Positions 17,219-26,762 are shown, counted from the stretch's first letter. The stretch: 64,000 nt of DNA from Methanocalculus natronophilus (GCF_038751955.1 NZ_JBCEXH010000001.1:204300-268299); one strand, 5' to 3'. Notes: generated by a model from the sequence alone, not told the origin. Made by a program: numbers and translations.

Positions 17219-17993
17219 CAATGGTTAATGGTGTTGGAATGGAGTATTCGGTATTGCCAAGGATTGCGCCTGCACTCAGGCGGTAGACCTCTGCCTGGGA
17301 CGAAGCGGGGGCATACTCGATGACGGTCTTCTTATTCAGTTCTGCCTGCTGAACAGTTGGGGAACGTGGAATAAACGTGATCAGCCGGGAACCGATCGCC
17401 TCTGCAAATTCAGCAACAAGTTCCTCTTCACAATCAATATTCTTTCCGTTCCCGATCACCCCGCCGAGGCGGACCCTGCTTCGCCGGTTTGCACTGAGCC
17501 GGGAAACCGCCTTTGCGATATTGTTTGCCGCATAGAGTGACATCAGCTCCCCGGATGTAACCAGGTAGACCTCTTCGGCATAGCTCTCCCGCATCGGCAT
17601 GGCAAACCCGCCGCAGACGACATCGCCCAGGACATCATAGACGATGATATCTCCCCTGAGCGCACCGAGCTTCTCGAGGAGCTGAAATGTCGCGATGATG
17701 CCCCTGCCAGCACACCCGACACCGGGATCAGGACCCCCTGCTTCAACGCACCTGACACCTGCATAGCCGGTGTAGATGACATCCGCAACCGGGATAGCAC
17801 TCCCGTTATCCCTGAGCAGATCGAGAACGGTCGGGATCACGGTGCCATTCATCAGCATCCGGGTGCTGTCATGTTTTGGATCGCAACCGATCTGAAGGAC
17901 ATCGCGTCCCTCTTCTGCCCAGGCCGCTGAGAGATTGGCGGATGTCGTGGACTTTCCTATGCCGCCCTTTCCATAGAGGGCTATCTGTCTCAT
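17178..17993 (-). CDS. NifH/CfbC-like ATP-dependent reductase iron protein
   Basis: 271 residues from [16 protein letters not shown]; the open frame continues upstream without homology. Walker A is GKGGIGKS at 8-15. The [4Fe-4S] ligands are C94 ([12 protein letters not shown]) and C127 (LGDVVCGGF), and the dimer-interface ADP-ribosylation region (CAGRG) is intact. Such proteins are homodimeric electron donors to a component-1 partner. CfbC (F430 synthesis) is the nearest well-known methanogen relative. However, two different component-1-like genes follow here, so a separate role is likely. It heads a three-gene minus-strand operon. Confidence 0.85.
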   Translation of the reverse strand: MRQIALYGKGGIGKSTTSANLSAAWAEEGRDVLQIGCDPKHDSTRMLMNGTVIPTVLDLLRDNGSAIPVADVIYTGYAGVRCVEAGGPDPGVGCAGRGIIATFQLLEKLGALRGDIIVYDVLGDVVCGGFAMPMRESYAEEVYLVTSGELMSLYAANNIAKAVSRLSANRRSRVRLGGVIGNGKNIDCEEELVAEFAEAIGSRLITFIPRSPTVQQAELNKKTVIEYAPASSQAEVYRLSAGAILGNTEYSIPTPLTIDELESLAYRYLKE

Positions 17994-18060
17994 TCCAGAA
18001 TACTTGGCTGCGTAAGAGTATAGAACTTGTGCTAACGTAATCGGGATTGACAAAAGCCGA

Positions 18061-19524
18061 TCATGTACGGTCAAACCCTTTCAGAAGCCCGACAAGAAGC
18101 ACGATGACGGGGATCACCTCGAGACGGCCGAGCCACATCAGGATGATGAAGAAGATCTTGCTCCCATCTGACATCTCAGGAGAGATATGGCCTGTTGAGA
18201 TCCCGTTGTTGCAGGCAGCAGTGACAACATCAAAGATCACGTGGCTCGTATCATAGCCCGGGCCTTCAAACTGGATGATCAGGATGGTGCTTGCAAAGAT
18301 GATGATGACATAGAGCAGAACCACAAGAATGTTCCTGGAAACCTCGTATTCTGCAACCATCTTCGGGATGCTCCGCCCTTCATGCCTGAACGGAATAACA
18401 GCACGGCCGGATACAAAGATCCGCCGAAACCACCAGACAAGGCCTTCATAACAGACGATTGCCCGGCCAAGCTTGATACCGCCAGAGGTGCTCCCGGATG
18501 CGCCGCCGATGATCATCAGTGCCACAAGGAAGATGATTGTGGCTGTCGGCCAGAGTGCTGGATCAGTATTCTGGAAACCCGTAGTGGTCGCGGCAGAGAC
18601 GGTCATAAAAAGCCCCTGCCTGACGGAATCTGAGAGGGTATAGCCTGCAATATTCAGAAGATCATAGGTGACGACAAGGATTCCTCCACCTATGAGAGAG
18701 AACAGCAGAACGGCCTGAAGATCGCGGAAGAAGGCAAAGATCCGTTTTGCATAGAGCAGGAAGTAGAGCTTGAAGGGGAGGGCGCCTGCGATCATCACCG
18801 GGATCAGGGCTAGTTCCATAAACGGGTTGTTATAGTGTGCGATGCCCCCATCGTACATGGTAAACCCGCCGGTTGCAATCGCAACAAGCCCGAGGTTAAT
18901 GGCATCCCAGGGTCCGACTCCGGAGAGAGAGACAAGGAGGATGCCTGCAAGCGTCAGCACAAAATAAATCTTCCACATCTGGATTGCCGTACTGACAACA
19001 CTCGGCATGAATGCCTCTGAACGCGCCTCTGAACGGTAGAGTTCCTTCTGGATAAGCCCTGATCGGTGCACCATTGTCACGGTAAACGCAACAATCCCGA
19101 TGCCACCGAGCCACTGCATAAAAGAACGCCAGAAGAGGATTGTTTTGGGGAAGTCGTCAAGTCCCTCTGCCATTGTAAGTCCGGTTGTTGTCCATCCGGA
19201 CATCGATTCAAAGACAGCGTCGATATAAGGCATGCCACAGGCAAGGTAAAAGGGGAGAGCGCCGATGAGTGAGGCAATAAGCCAGATTATGGCCACCCCG
19301 CTGAGGGCTACTGAGAGCCGGGCCTGCCTGTTGGGAGCAGGCAGGGTTCTGAGGAAACTGCCAAGAAGGATAAATAATAACGGGACAAGAGCAATAAACG
19401 GCAATATATGCCATTCGCCATAGATCACTGCCACAACCAGCGGAGCGAGAGTTACAACTCCAAGGAACTGCAATATCCCCCCGAGATCACGGCCAATGAT
19501 CAGAAAATGCTCTCTTCTGTCCAT
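18061..19524 (-). CDS. trkH: Trk-type potassium uptake membrane subunit
   Basis: 487 residues, polytopic, with repeated selectivity-filter-like segments: [33 protein letters not shown] and [10 protein letters not shown]. These mark the four M1-P-M2 repeats of the Trk/Ktr/HKT family. RPQARL-type inserts and a C-terminal MWLGRLEV motif are typical of TrkH. It imports K+ together with a cytosolic NAD-binding TrkA subunit, which is not in this window. It lies 24 nt after the phosphoribulokinase gene. Confidence 0.93.
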   Translation of the reverse strand: MDRREHFLIIGRDLGGILQFLGVVTLAPLVVAVIYGEWHILPFIALVPLLFILLGSFLRTLPAPNRQARLSVALSGVAIIWLIASLIGALPFYLACGMPYIDAVFESMSGWTTTGLTMAEGLDDFPKTILFWRSFMQWLGGIGIVAFTVTMVHRSGLIQKELYRSEARSEAFMPSVVSTAIQMWKIYFVLTLAGILLVSLSGVGPWDAINLGLVAIATGGFTMYDGGIAHYNNPFMELALIPVMIAGALPFKLYFLLYAKRIFAFFRDLQAVLLFSLIGGGILVVTYDLLNIAGYTLSDSVRQGLFMTVSAATTTGFQNTDPALWPTATIIFLVALMIIGGASGSTSGGIKLGRAIVCYEGLVWWFRRIFVSGRAVIPFRHEGRSIPKMVAEYEVSRNILVVLLYVIIIFASTILIIQFEGPGYDTSHVIFDVVTAACNNGISTGHISPEMSDGSKIFFIILMWLGRLEVIPVIVLLVGLLKGFDRT

Positions 19525-19548
19525 AATCAGATCAGTGATTAGCGCCTG

Positions 19549-20523
19549 TCACCGTAAATAGGTTGACTGTCTTTTGGGTGCCCGGCTGAGGTTGCATTCA
19601 CGGCAGATGACCCTCCACGCAATGAGAAGCGATATGATATTTGTCGGAGTAACCTGCCTGCCCGGGTAGAACTGCAGGGCACATATCGTTGTCTGGTTCT
19701 CGATGCTCTCCTCAAGAGCGCGGGCAATTCCATAGGGAAGATACCCATCAAGCGTCAGCCGTACCATCTCCCGGCCATCAAGCGTCATCTCATCGCCGCT
19801 GATGCCAAAGGGCCCGTCTTCAAGTGGAATCACCCGTGCGAGATCCAGGGTGAGGGGGACCTGCGGGAGGCATTCGCTGCAACGTTTCTGGATCAGCTGG
19901 ACGCAGTAGAGTGGCGGGTCGGCATCCGGTGCGATGATGCTCTCCCCGATGTGCACCACGATATCCGCAAAAGCCCGCTGGAATTCAACGTACTGTTCAT
20001 AATCTGGTTTTCGTATCTCGATCTCCTCTTCCACTGCCTCGCGGGAGTGTCCCCTCTCTGCGACATCCCGTTTGATCTTCCATGCATATTTGACGGCGGG
20101 GTCGGGATCGACATAGATGGAGAGATCGATCATCTGCCGGATCTCTTCGGTGAAGAGGGTATGGAGACCTTCAAGAATGATGATATCGCCCGGAACGAAA
20201 GGCTCCTCGGGATCAAAAGTGCCGGTTTCGTGATTATATACCGGTTTTTGGATGCGTCGGCCCTGCCGTAGTGCCCCAAGATCTGCTGCAAGACGGTCAA
20301 ACCGGTTGGCATCAGGGTGGAGCGGGGTGACCTGCTTCTCTGCACGTTCATTCCGGTCATACCGGTGGTAATCATCAAGAGTGATCGTCGTGACGATCCC
20401 GGGCCCAAGAATCACCCGGATCGCCTCGGTGAAGGTCGTCTTGCCTGACCCGCTGTCTCCTGCAACACCTATAATGAAGGGGGTATGTTCTTCTGTAGAA
20501 TTGCCTGGGAAACCAGATGGCAT
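19549..20523 (-). CDS. prk: Phosphoribulokinase (archaeal class II type)
   Basis: 324 residues from ATG 20523, chosen because GAGGT lies 5 nt upstream. Other ATGs at 20535-20550 are possible, and the frame is open far upstream. Walker A is GDSGSGKT (22-29). The LDDYHRYDR, LHPDANRFD, PVYNHETG, ILEGLHTLF, KYAWKIKRDVAERGHS and IRKPDYEQYV segments follow plant/cyanobacterial-type PRK rather than uridine kinase. Archaeal PRK makes ribulose-1,5-bisphosphate for the RuBisCO-dependent reductive hexulose-phosphate pathway known in Methanospirillum. RuBisCO itself is not in this window. Confidence 0.85.
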   Translation of the reverse strand: MPSGFPGNSTEEHTPFIIGVAGDSGSGKTTFTEAIRVILGPGIVTTITLDDYHRYDRNERAEKQVTPLHPDANRFDRLAADLGALRQGRRIQKPVYNHETGTFDPEEPFVPGDIIILEGLHTLFTEEIRQMIDLSIYVDPDPAVKYAWKIKRDVAERGHSREAVEEEIEIRKPDYEQYVEFQRAFADIVVHIGESIIAPDADPPLYCVQLIQKRCSECLPQVPLTLDLARVIPLEDGPFGISGDEMTLDGREMVRLTLDGYLPYGIARALEESIENQTTICALQFYPGRQVTPTNIISLLIAWRVICRECNLSRAPKRQSTYLR

Positions 20524-20566
20524 TACTGACCTCATAACACCCACCATCATGTAAAGGTTTGCGGGG

Positions 20567-21580
20567 TCAGCCCCATGCATCAAGCCGCATCTGCCCGGAG
20601 GTATTCCTGGGCGGCCCGGCAATCCTGGCAAGAACCGGCTGAATCCGGTCGGGGGAGAAGCCGTAGTCATCACAGAGGATTGCCATAACCTGGTCTGGGT
20701 CGGGATCATTCCATTCCGGCGAGACATCTTCTCTGACCGGAGGTGCCAGGAAGAATGCTTCTATCTGATCGACATCCAGGTCCGGGAGCTTCTCCTCAAT
20801 GGTCTCCTCAAACGTCCCTAGAGTGACGATCTTCAATGCCTTCTTCGGGCCGATCCCATAGATGCCTTCGTTATAGTCTGTCCCGACCAGGATTGCAATC
20901 CGGATAAGCTGCTCACGGGTTAGTGAGAGGGAATCCAGAAACTCTGCAAGCCGGATCTCTTCAGGGGCCACCGTCACCTGCCTGCCGTGGATCCGCCGCT
21001 TCCCTGATACCGCAAGATTGCGGAGAAGCAATGGCGCTCCAAAGAGGAGGGAGTCATAATCCTGGGATACGGCATAGGTTGCAATTCCCTCTGCAGCAAG
21101 GTATGCAGACTGCGCCTCACCTTCAGAGGGGGCAACCATCCAGGGGACACCGAGTGCGTCAAGGAGCCGCTCTGCACTTCCCACAATAGCAGAGTCGACT
21201 TTTGAGGATCGGGTTGCCGCCCGGTAGGCTGCTGCCGTATCACCCCGCAGGAGCGCGTCAGCCCGCTCTGCCTCACCTGCCATACGGATATCGCGCCGGG
21301 CATCCAGCGTCTTCCCCTTGAATACAGGAGGCGGGCCATCAAAGATATAGAAGGGGCGGATCCCATGCTCCAGGAAATGTGCGGTCCTGAAGAGCAGGCC
21401 TGAGAGATGTGATGTCACCCGTCCCGATTCATCCTGGAGCGGTGTGCCGTCTGCCTGCCTGATGATCGAGAGGAACTGGTACAGGGTATTATGAGCATCG
21501 ATGGCTGCCACTCCCGCCAGATCATCCCACCTGACTGTGTGGCGGCACCCTTCCAGGAGAGGTCGTAATTGTACTCCCAT
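20567..21580 (-). CDS. fen: Flap endonuclease 1
   Basis: 337 residues. The N-terminal XPG domain starts MGVQLRPLLEGC, with AAIDAHNTLYQF and the FDGPPPVFK region. The internal domain has APSEGEAQSAYLA and AVSQDYDSLLFG, both carrying acidic metal ligands. A helix-hairpin-helix follows in LVGTDYNEGIYGIGPKKALK. The extreme C-terminus, QMRLDAWG, is a PCNA-interacting (PIP) motif. The enzyme removes 5' flaps in Okazaki fragment maturation and repair. It is the second gene of the 21914-18061 minus-strand run. Confidence 0.95.
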   Translation of the reverse strand: MGVQLRPLLEGCRHTVRWDDLAGVAAIDAHNTLYQFLSIIRQADGTPLQDESGRVTSHLSGLLFRTAHFLEHGIRPFYIFDGPPPVFKGKTLDARRDIRMAGEAERADALLRGDTAAAYRAATRSSKVDSAIVGSAERLLDALGVPWMVAPSEGEAQSAYLAAEGIATYAVSQDYDSLLFGAPLLLRNLAVSGKRRIHGRQVTVAPEEIRLAEFLDSLSLTREQLIRIAILVGTDYNEGIYGIGPKKALKIVTLGTFEETIEEKLPDLDVDQIEAFFLAPPVREDVSPEWNDPDPDQVMAILCDDYGFSPDRIQPVLARIAGPPRNTSGQMRLDAWG

Positions 21581-21599
21581 AGAGGCAAAACCCTACAGA

Positions 21600-21914
21600 T
21601 CAGCGGTACATCCGGCGTGTCAGGCTGTTGACAATCTCACCGAGCTGCTCAACAGTTCTGTCATATTTGCGGTTGAGGCTGACAGACATCTCTTCCATAT
21701 TGACCCGCATCGTCCTCTCACGGGCGATGATATTCTCTTCCAGCCTGCGGATCTTCATCCCGAGGGAGAGGAAGAGGCCGCCAAGAGCGAGCATCATCAG
21801 GGTTGCTCCAATGACAATTGTCGTATCCTGCCAGAGGCGGAGGACCAGCATGAGGGTTGCTGCCACGAGCACAACAATCAGGATCAGATCCCAGATATAT
21901 TCACGAAGATCCAT
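21600..21914 (-). CDS. Small membrane protein with C-terminal coiled coil
   Basis: 104 residues. Two transmembrane helices (about 8-26 and 32-53) are followed by a charged helical stretch (KIRRLEENIIARERTMRVNMEEM and on) predicted to form a coiled coil in the cytoplasm. No family is recognised. The TATA-like CTTAATCA on the minus strand near 21937-21945 is about 27 nt upstream, suggesting a leaderless mRNA. It shares the intergenic region with the divergent protease gene. Confidence 0.6.
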   Translation of the reverse strand: MDLREYIWDLILIVVLVAATLMLVLRLWQDTTIVIGATLMMLALGGLFLSLGMKIRRLEENIIARERTMRVNMEEMSVSLNRKYDRTVEQLGEIVNSLTRRMYR

Positions 21915-21969
21915 GTTTTACCATAAGAAGAACCATAATGATTAAGTTACCTATCCGGAGCAGACACAG

Positions 21970-22896
21970 ATGGACAGACAAAACCTACCCGCAATCATCG
22001 GCATGCCGATCATCTTCCTCGCCGTCATGATCGGCGGGGTGCTCCTCGCAGCACCTGTGGACGACGCAGGCCTGACCGCATTTGAAGACCCGGATTCAAT
22101 GGCAAACCCGTTCATCTTCCTGGCCATAATTCTTCTCATCACCTCGCTTCTCCTGCTGCTCATCCGGCAGGCCAGGCAGAACCTGATCTCGCTTATCATC
22201 GGCGGTGCTATCTTTCTCACCTATATCTATGTCTTCTCGGCAATTCTCCAGCACCTGATCGGCGATGGCATCCTTTCTTTTGCCGGAGCCGTTGCATCTG
22301 CCGGAGTAGCAGTCACACTCCTCTTCAAATATCCCCGGTGGTATATCATCAACTTCTTTGGGATAATCCTTGCTTCAGGGGTTGCTGCCATCTTTGGTGC
22401 TTCGCTTGCAGTGCTGCCGGTGATTATACTGCTAGCAATCCTTGCAGTCTATGATGCGATCTCGGTCTACCGGACAAAACACATGATAACGCTTGCAGAA
22501 GGCGTGATGGAGCAGAAGATGCCGATCCTCTTCATCATCCCGAAGAAACGCGGGTATACCGGAACCTATGAGAAGATTGCCCAGCCTGAAGAAGGACGAG
22601 GCACTGATGACAAAGGAATACAGCAGGCCAAACGGGAGCGGGGAACGTTTCTGATGGGGATGGGGGATGCAATTATGCCTGCTATCCTTGTTGTATCCGC
22701 ATTCACCTTTCTCGCAGATCCGGTGCCGGCACTGGGAGCTGCAGTTGGATCATTCATCGGCCTTGGCGTCCTCCTGATCATGGTCTTCTCAGGGAAGCCG
22801 CAGGCAGGGCTTCCCCCACTGAATGGCGGGGCTATTCTTGGTTTTCTTGCAGGGTCTGCCCTTGTGTCCGAGTGGGCCTGGCTGGTCGTTCTCTAA
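21970..22896 (+). CDS. Presenilin-like A22 family intramembrane protease
   Basis: 308 residues with about nine hydrophobic segments. The catalytic aspartates are in YDAISVYRTKHM (TM6) and GMGDAIMPA (TM7, the GxGD motif). A proline-rich LPPLNGGAI near TM9 corresponds to the PAL region. Homologous to the structurally characterised archaeal presenilin/SPP homologue of Methanoculleus, it should cleave transmembrane segments of substrate proteins; natural substrates are unknown. Its 3' end overlaps the convergent GTPase gene by 65 nt. Confidence 0.9.
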   Translation: MDRQNLPAIIGMPIIFLAVMIGGVLLAAPVDDAGLTAFEDPDSMANPFIFLAIILLITSLLLLLIRQARQNLISLIIGGAIFLTYIYVFSAILQHLIGDGILSFAGAVASAGVAVTLLFKYPRWYIINFFGIILASGVAAIFGASLAVLPVIILLAILAVYDAISVYRTKHMITLAEGVMEQKMPILFIIPKKRGYTGTYEKIAQPEEGRGTDDKGIQQAKRERGTFLMGMGDAIMPAILVVSAFTFLADPVPALGAAVGSFIGLGVLLIMVFSGKPQAGLPPLNGGAILGFLAGSALVSEWAWLVVL

Positions 22897-23809
22897 GAAC
22901 GGCGTCCAGCACCTCTTCCACCCCTTCCCCGGATACTGCTGACATGTTCAGGATGCCAGGGCATGACCTGAGATCAGATTTTGCTGCTGCAACCAGAACC
23001 GGGGCATGCGCCAGTCCCCTGACTTCAGCGAGGAGCTGCTTCTGGGTAGAGAGTTCGTATCCGCAGTGTTCGCTTGGATCAAGGATGAAGAGGATGACGT
23101 CTGCCACATAAATGAGGGCATTTAATGCCTGCTTCTCGATTGCATTCCTCTCCCTGCTTCCTCCCGCATCAAGGATACCAGGCGTGTCAATGAACTGCAC
23201 GCGCTCGCGCCATGAGAGTTCGCGATGGCCGACGATGACGCCCTTGGTGGTGAAAGGGTATGATGCAACCTCGGGAGTTGCGGTTGAGACGAGCCTGATA
23301 AACGAGCTCTTCCCGACATTTGGGTATCCGGAAACAACAACCGTGAACTCATCAGCCGAGACAACCGGGAGTTTCCTGAGGATGTTTCGTGCATCATTCA
23401 GATACCGCAGATCACCATCTATCTGGTGGACGACAGAGGCGATCCGTGCCACTGCCTGTTTTCGGACCTTTGGTTTATCCGGGGAGCGGCGCATGGATCG
23501 CGCCCTCTCCATCCCGATATCCCGTGTATTTCTGGCAGCCCACCCGACTGCACCGAACCGTTTTCTCATCTCCTCGATGCCAAAGAGGATATCCACGAGA
23601 TCGCGATAGAACGGCGGGATCGTATGGAACTCGGGAAAGCTCTGGATGATCGAGACCAGCCGGTCGTGAACGGCCTGGGTGACTGCCCGGACAAATTCCT
23701 CGTTTGCACGGTCTTTATTCTTCTTTTCCCGCATCTTTTTTGCGGCACGCCGGAAACTCCGGTCAAGGATCTCGTCGGCTGTCGGGACTGTTGGTATGGT
23801 ATCAAACAT
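22832..23809 (-). CDS. NOG1-like GTPase
   Basis: 325 residues from MFDTIPTVPTADEILDRSF (ATG 23809); the upstream extension is not homologous. The N-terminal helical domain typical of Nog1 precedes the GTPase: G1 GYPNVGKSS, a switch region with YPFTTKG, G3 DTPGILD, and G4 AAKSD in place of NKxD. Nog1 proteins act in large-subunit biogenesis. The C-terminal tail (ARPTRTQGQTLQENQE) is encoded in the region antisense to the protease gene. Confidence 0.88.
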   Translation of the reverse strand: MFDTIPTVPTADEILDRSFRRAAKKMREKKNKDRANEEFVRAVTQAVHDRLVSIIQSFPEFHTIPPFYRDLVDILFGIEEMRKRFGAVGWAARNTRDIGMERARSMRRSPDKPKVRKQAVARIASVVHQIDGDLRYLNDARNILRKLPVVSADEFTVVVSGYPNVGKSSFIRLVSTATPEVASYPFTTKGVIVGHRELSWRERVQFIDTPGILDAGGSRERNAIEKQALNALIYVADVILFILDPSEHCGYELSTQKQLLAEVRGLAHAPVLVAAAKSDLRSCPGILNMSAVSGEGVEEVLDAVLRERPARPTRTQGQTLQENQE

Positions 23810-23828
23810 CAGTTCTGCTTCCCCAAAT

Positions 23829-23836
23829 CTATTTAT
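23829..23836 (+). promoter_or_regulatory. TATA element for the CBS regulator (leaderless spacing)
   Basis: CTATTTATCAGG places a TATA-like element about 28 nt before the ATG at 23862, so transcription should start at the start codon. The 52-nt gap also has to hold the promoter of the divergent GTPase gene. Confidence 0.4.
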
Positions 23837-23861
23837 CAGGATATAGATGAACAATCTTAGT

Positions 23862-24740
23862 ATGGATCTCTCACTCATCCAGAAAGATATTCTTATAACC
23901 TTAATCTCACTCTATCATCAACATTCTCATCCCATCAAAGGAGACGATATCGCCGGCATCATCAGGAGAAATCCCGGAACGGTCAGAAACCAGATGCAGG
24001 CACTCAAGGCGCTTGGGCTTGTGGACGGCGTGCCCGGCCCAAAAGGTGGATACCATCCGACTGCGGCAGCATACAGGGAACTGAGTATCAAATCTGCTGA
24101 TGATGAGGCAGCAGTGACCATCACACGAAACGGCATACCGGTAGAAGGGGTGCGGGTCACCGAGATCGGGTTTACCACGCTCTGCCACCCCGACCTCTGC
24201 CATTCGCTTATCAGGGTTATCGGCAGTATCAGGGATTTTGCCATTGGTGAAGAGATTACCGTCGGGCCAACCCCGGTGAACAAGCTGATGATCCGGGGCG
24301 AGGTCTTTGGCCGTGATGAGATCCAGGGTGCGCTTCTCATCTCGATATCCGAGATGACGTCGCTGCCAAAGAAAGCGGTCCGCTCCTATATGAGCACGCC
24401 TGTCATCAGCGTGCTCCCTGACAACACAATACGTGAGACAATAGACGTCTGTTCCAAAAACCGGATTCGAGGGGTCCCGGTTATTCTGGACGATCAGCTG
24501 CTTGGGATTGTCACCCTGACCGATATTGCAGAGGCGATAGGCAGGAATCTTTCGCCAGACACCCCGGTCTCCACGATCATGACCCATGATGTCATCGAAG
24601 TCCAGGCAGATACCCGCCTCTACGAGGTGATACGGCGGTTTAAAGAGCGCGAGATCGGGCGGGTGATTGTGTTGGATGGGGGCAGGCCGGTCGGCATCCT
24701 GACCCAGTCGGATATTATCAGGGTATTTCCCACATTATAA
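23862..24740 (+). CDS. HTH transcriptional regulator with CBS-pair sensor
   Basis: 292 residues from MDLSLIQKDILITLISLYH; an ATG 15 nt upstream is also in frame. An N-terminal winged HTH (about 1-65: GDDIAGIIRRNPGTVRNQMQALKALGLV) is followed by a middle domain with TTLCHPDLCHSLI and EITVGPTPVNKLMI, and a C-terminal CBS pair (about 180-290: MSTPVISVLP and MTHDVIEVQ). This is a typical methanogen CBS regulator that probably responds to an adenosyl or other nucleotide ligand. Targets are unknown. Confidence 0.85.
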   Translation: MDLSLIQKDILITLISLYHQHSHPIKGDDIAGIIRRNPGTVRNQMQALKALGLVDGVPGPKGGYHPTAAAYRELSIKSADDEAAVTITRNGIPVEGVRVTEIGFTTLCHPDLCHSLIRVIGSIRDFAIGEEITVGPTPVNKLMIRGEVFGRDEIQGALLISISEMTSLPKKAVRSYMSTPVISVLPDNTIRETIDVCSKNRIRGVPVILDDQLLGIVTLTDIAEAIGRNLSPDTPVSTIMTHDVIEVQADTRLYEVIRRFKEREIGRVIVLDGGRPVGILTQSDIIRVFPTL

Positions 24741-24814
24741 GCACATCTTCCACCAAAGGTTTTTGTGTATCCGGGATAGGGAATCCCTGCAGTTCATTTG
24801 AAGAATTGGAATAG

Positions 24815-24822
24815 TTTAAATA
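24815..24822 (+). promoter_or_regulatory. TATA box for the PRC-barrel gene (leaderless spacing)
   Basis: TTTAAATA is centred about 26 nt before the ATG at 24845, so the transcript should be leaderless. A 5-nt A/T-rich BRE-like stretch precedes it. Confidence 0.5.
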
Positions 24823-24844
24823 GTTATCAGCCAACCTTCATTCT

Positions 24845-25093
24845 ATGACAAAGGCGTTTGCCCGTACGCTTCGGCGCAAGAAGATTATGAGCAGTGATGG
24901 CAAGGTGATTGGGCAGCTGAAGAATATCATTATCGATGTTGCCAGCGGTGAGGTTCTGAATTTGATCGTAAAACCGGATGCCGCCTTTGACACCACGAGT
25001 TACAAGCTTGATGACAACTGTATGCTGATTCCCTTTGAGGCTGTCAAGGATATCAAGGACTATATCGTCGTTGACCGCTATATGCTCAGGTGA
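24845..25093 (+). CDS. PRC-barrel domain protein
   Basis: 82 residues, a single PRC-barrel: KKIMSSDGKVIGQLKNIIIDVASGEVLNLIVKPD, with alternating beta strands, ending DYIVVDRYMLR. Euryarchaeal genomes carry several such small proteins. They are linked to RNA metabolism or cell division (CdpB-like) in some lineages, and the role here is unknown. A single-gene unit with its own promoter; convergent with the phosphatase. Confidence 0.85.
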   Translation: MTKAFARTLRRKKIMSSDGKVIGQLKNIIIDVASGEVLNLIVKPDAAFDTTSYKLDDNCMLIPFEAVKDIKDYIVVDRYMLR

Positions 25094-25101
25094 GACTCAG
25101 G

Positions 25102-25794
25102 TTATCCGAAGCGTTCAAGAAGAGAGAGCAGGCCTTCTGAGAACCCGTCACCATAGGGGCGCTCAGTAACAATATCCGCTATTTTTTTCACCCGTTCACT
25201 CCCGTTTGCCATTGTAAGCGAGTAGCCGGCAACCTGGAGCATCTCGAGATCATTATCAGAATCCCCTGCTGCCAGAAAATCCTGCGGGGCAAGGGAGAGG
25301 AGCGGTGCGAGCCGTCGAAGCGCCGTCCCCTTTGATATCCCGGGTGTCTGGAGATGGATGGCAAAGCCTGTGTCAATAACCCGGACATAGAGATCTGAGA
25401 GAAGGGATCTGACGTCTTCTACTGGTACCGTGCGGGCAAATGCCACATCGGCATATCTGAGTTCCATGCTGTAGGGGATGAGGTCAGTTCCCTGGTCAGC
25501 ATAGTGGGAGACCAGGCGATCATATGCCTGAAGGCAGACCGATCGATCGCCGTCTGTCTGCGGCTCCTGGTTAAAGCCCGGCCGGAAGACACCGCCGTTC
25601 TCTCCGATGACCGCACCGCCGGTTCCGATCATCTTGGCAAGCGCATCGAGAAAACAGAGGGTGTTGCCTGAGGCAAGCACCACCGGCACATCACGGTCAA
25701 TATAGTAGCGGAGCGCTTCAATTGCACTGGTGCTGATCCGCCGGTTCTGATCCGTCAGGGTACCATCGATATCACAGACGACTGCCTTCAGCAC
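25102..25794 (-). CDS. Phosphoglycolate phosphatase-type HAD hydrolase
   Basis: 230 residues, HAD superfamily type IIB: motif I DIDGTLTD (8-15), motif II ASGN (near 41), and motif [17 protein letters not shown]. The archaeal SPP-like family includes phosphoglycolate phosphatase of Thermoplasma. A role in removing 2-phosphoglycolate would fit a genome with PRK/RuBisCO or DNA-repair sources, which is an inference. Its start overlaps the end of radA by 7 nt. Confidence 0.85.
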   Translation of the reverse strand: MLKAVVCDIDGTLTDQNRRISTSAIEALRYYIDRDVPVVLASGNTLCFLDALAKMIGTGGAVIGENGGVFRPGFNQEPQTDGDRSVCLQAYDRLVSHYADQGTDLIPYSMELRYADVAFARTVPVEDVRSLLSDLYVRVIDTGFAIHLQTPGISKGTALRRLAPLLSLAPQDFLAAGDSDNDLEMLQVAGYSLTMANGSERVKKIADIVTERPYGDGFSEGLLSLLERFG

Positions 25795-26762
25795 GGTTTG
25801 ATCCCTGCCATTTCAACCATGAAGGTCGCTTCACCGTCAGGAAGGTTTGGGCTGTCGACGAGCCGGGCGATCCGCTTGCCAGCCTTGCTCTTGCGGAGAT
25901 ACAGCCTGAAGGTTGCCGAGTGGCCGACGATATTGCCGCCGATAGGTTTTGTCGGATCGCCGAAGAAGACCCCGGGGTTTGACATCACCTGGTTTGTGAC
26001 AAGGGCAACCGCATTATGTTCATCCACGAGTTTGAAGAGTTCATGCAGGTGCCGGTTCAGTTTCTGCTGGCGTGTGGCAAGCGTCCCCCTGCCGGCATAT
26101 TCGGCACGGAAATGGCCGGTAAGCGAGTCGATGATGAAGAGCTTGACCGGTTTGTCTGTCTGTTTCAGATCGTTTGCCATATCGCGTGCAGAGTCGATTA
26201 AGAGCATCTGGTGATCTGAGGTATGTGCTCTTGCAACATGGATATTTGCAAGGAAATCTTCCGGAGTTCCAACATCACAATCGACCTCAAGTCCATCAAC
26301 CATCTGGGTGATACGCTCGGGACGGAAGGTATTCTCTGTATCGATATAGATGCAGCTCCCGCTCAGGCCGCCACAGTCCTCGGGAAGCTGGCAGTTCACT
26401 GCCATCTGGTGAACGATCTGGCTCTTCCCGGATCCGAACTCGCCATACAGCTCGGTTATCGCCTGGGTCTCGATCCCGCCACCGAGGAGATCGTCAAACT
26501 CGGGGACAAAGGACATGAGTTTCCTCACCTCCTGCCGCCTGATCAGGACATCAGTGCCGGTCTTGAACCCGCCGATATCGGCCTTCTCCCGGGCGCCTTT
26601 GATCATCTTCTTTGCGGTCGCCTCACCGATTTCTGCAGCCTCTGCGAGATCCACAGGTGATGCGGTGGCAATACTCTCAATGGTTGTATAGCCTGCCTCA
26701 CGGAGCCGGTCAGCTGTCGCCGGGCCAACACCGGGCAGGTCTTCGAGATCGATCTCTGACAT
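25788..26762 (-). CDS. radA: DNA repair and recombination protein RadA
   Basis: 324 residues. The N-terminal helix-hairpin-helix ([19 protein letters not shown]) is followed by the RecA core: Walker A GEFGSGKS (about 106-113), Walker [13 protein letters not shown], the L1/L2 loops with [15 protein letters not shown], and [15 protein letters not shown]. The archaeal Rad51/RecA recombinase forms filaments on single-stranded DNA. It lies 54 nt downstream of the RPA gene, a functionally fitting neighbour. Confidence 0.97.
   Translation of the reverse strand: MSEIDLEDLPGVGPATADRLREAGYTTIESIATASPVDLAEAAEIGEATAKKMIKGAREKADIGGFKTGTDVLIRRQEVRKLMSFVPEFDDLLGGGIETQAITELYGEFGSGKSQIVHQMAVNCQLPEDCGGLSGSCIYIDTENTFRPERITQMVDGLEVDCDVGTPEDFLANIHVARAHTSDHQMLLIDSARDMANDLKQTDKPVKLFIIDSLTGHFRAEYAGRGTLATRQQKLNRHLHELFKLVDEHNAVALVTNQVMSNPGVFFGDPTKPIGGNIVGHSATFRLYLRKSKAGKRIARLVDSPNLPDGEATFMVEMAGIKPC

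Noticed and set aside
15061-17993. Canonical CfbCD (F430 synthesis) or true nitrogenase
   Set aside because: Two different component-1 types are present, unlike homodimeric CfbD, and both are shorter than NifD/NifK with no cofactor-ligand motif or nif accessory genes.
19549-20523. Uridine kinase
   Set aside because: Substrate-region motifs (LDDYHRYDR, NHETG, AWKIKRDVAERGHS) match phosphoribulokinase, not Udk.
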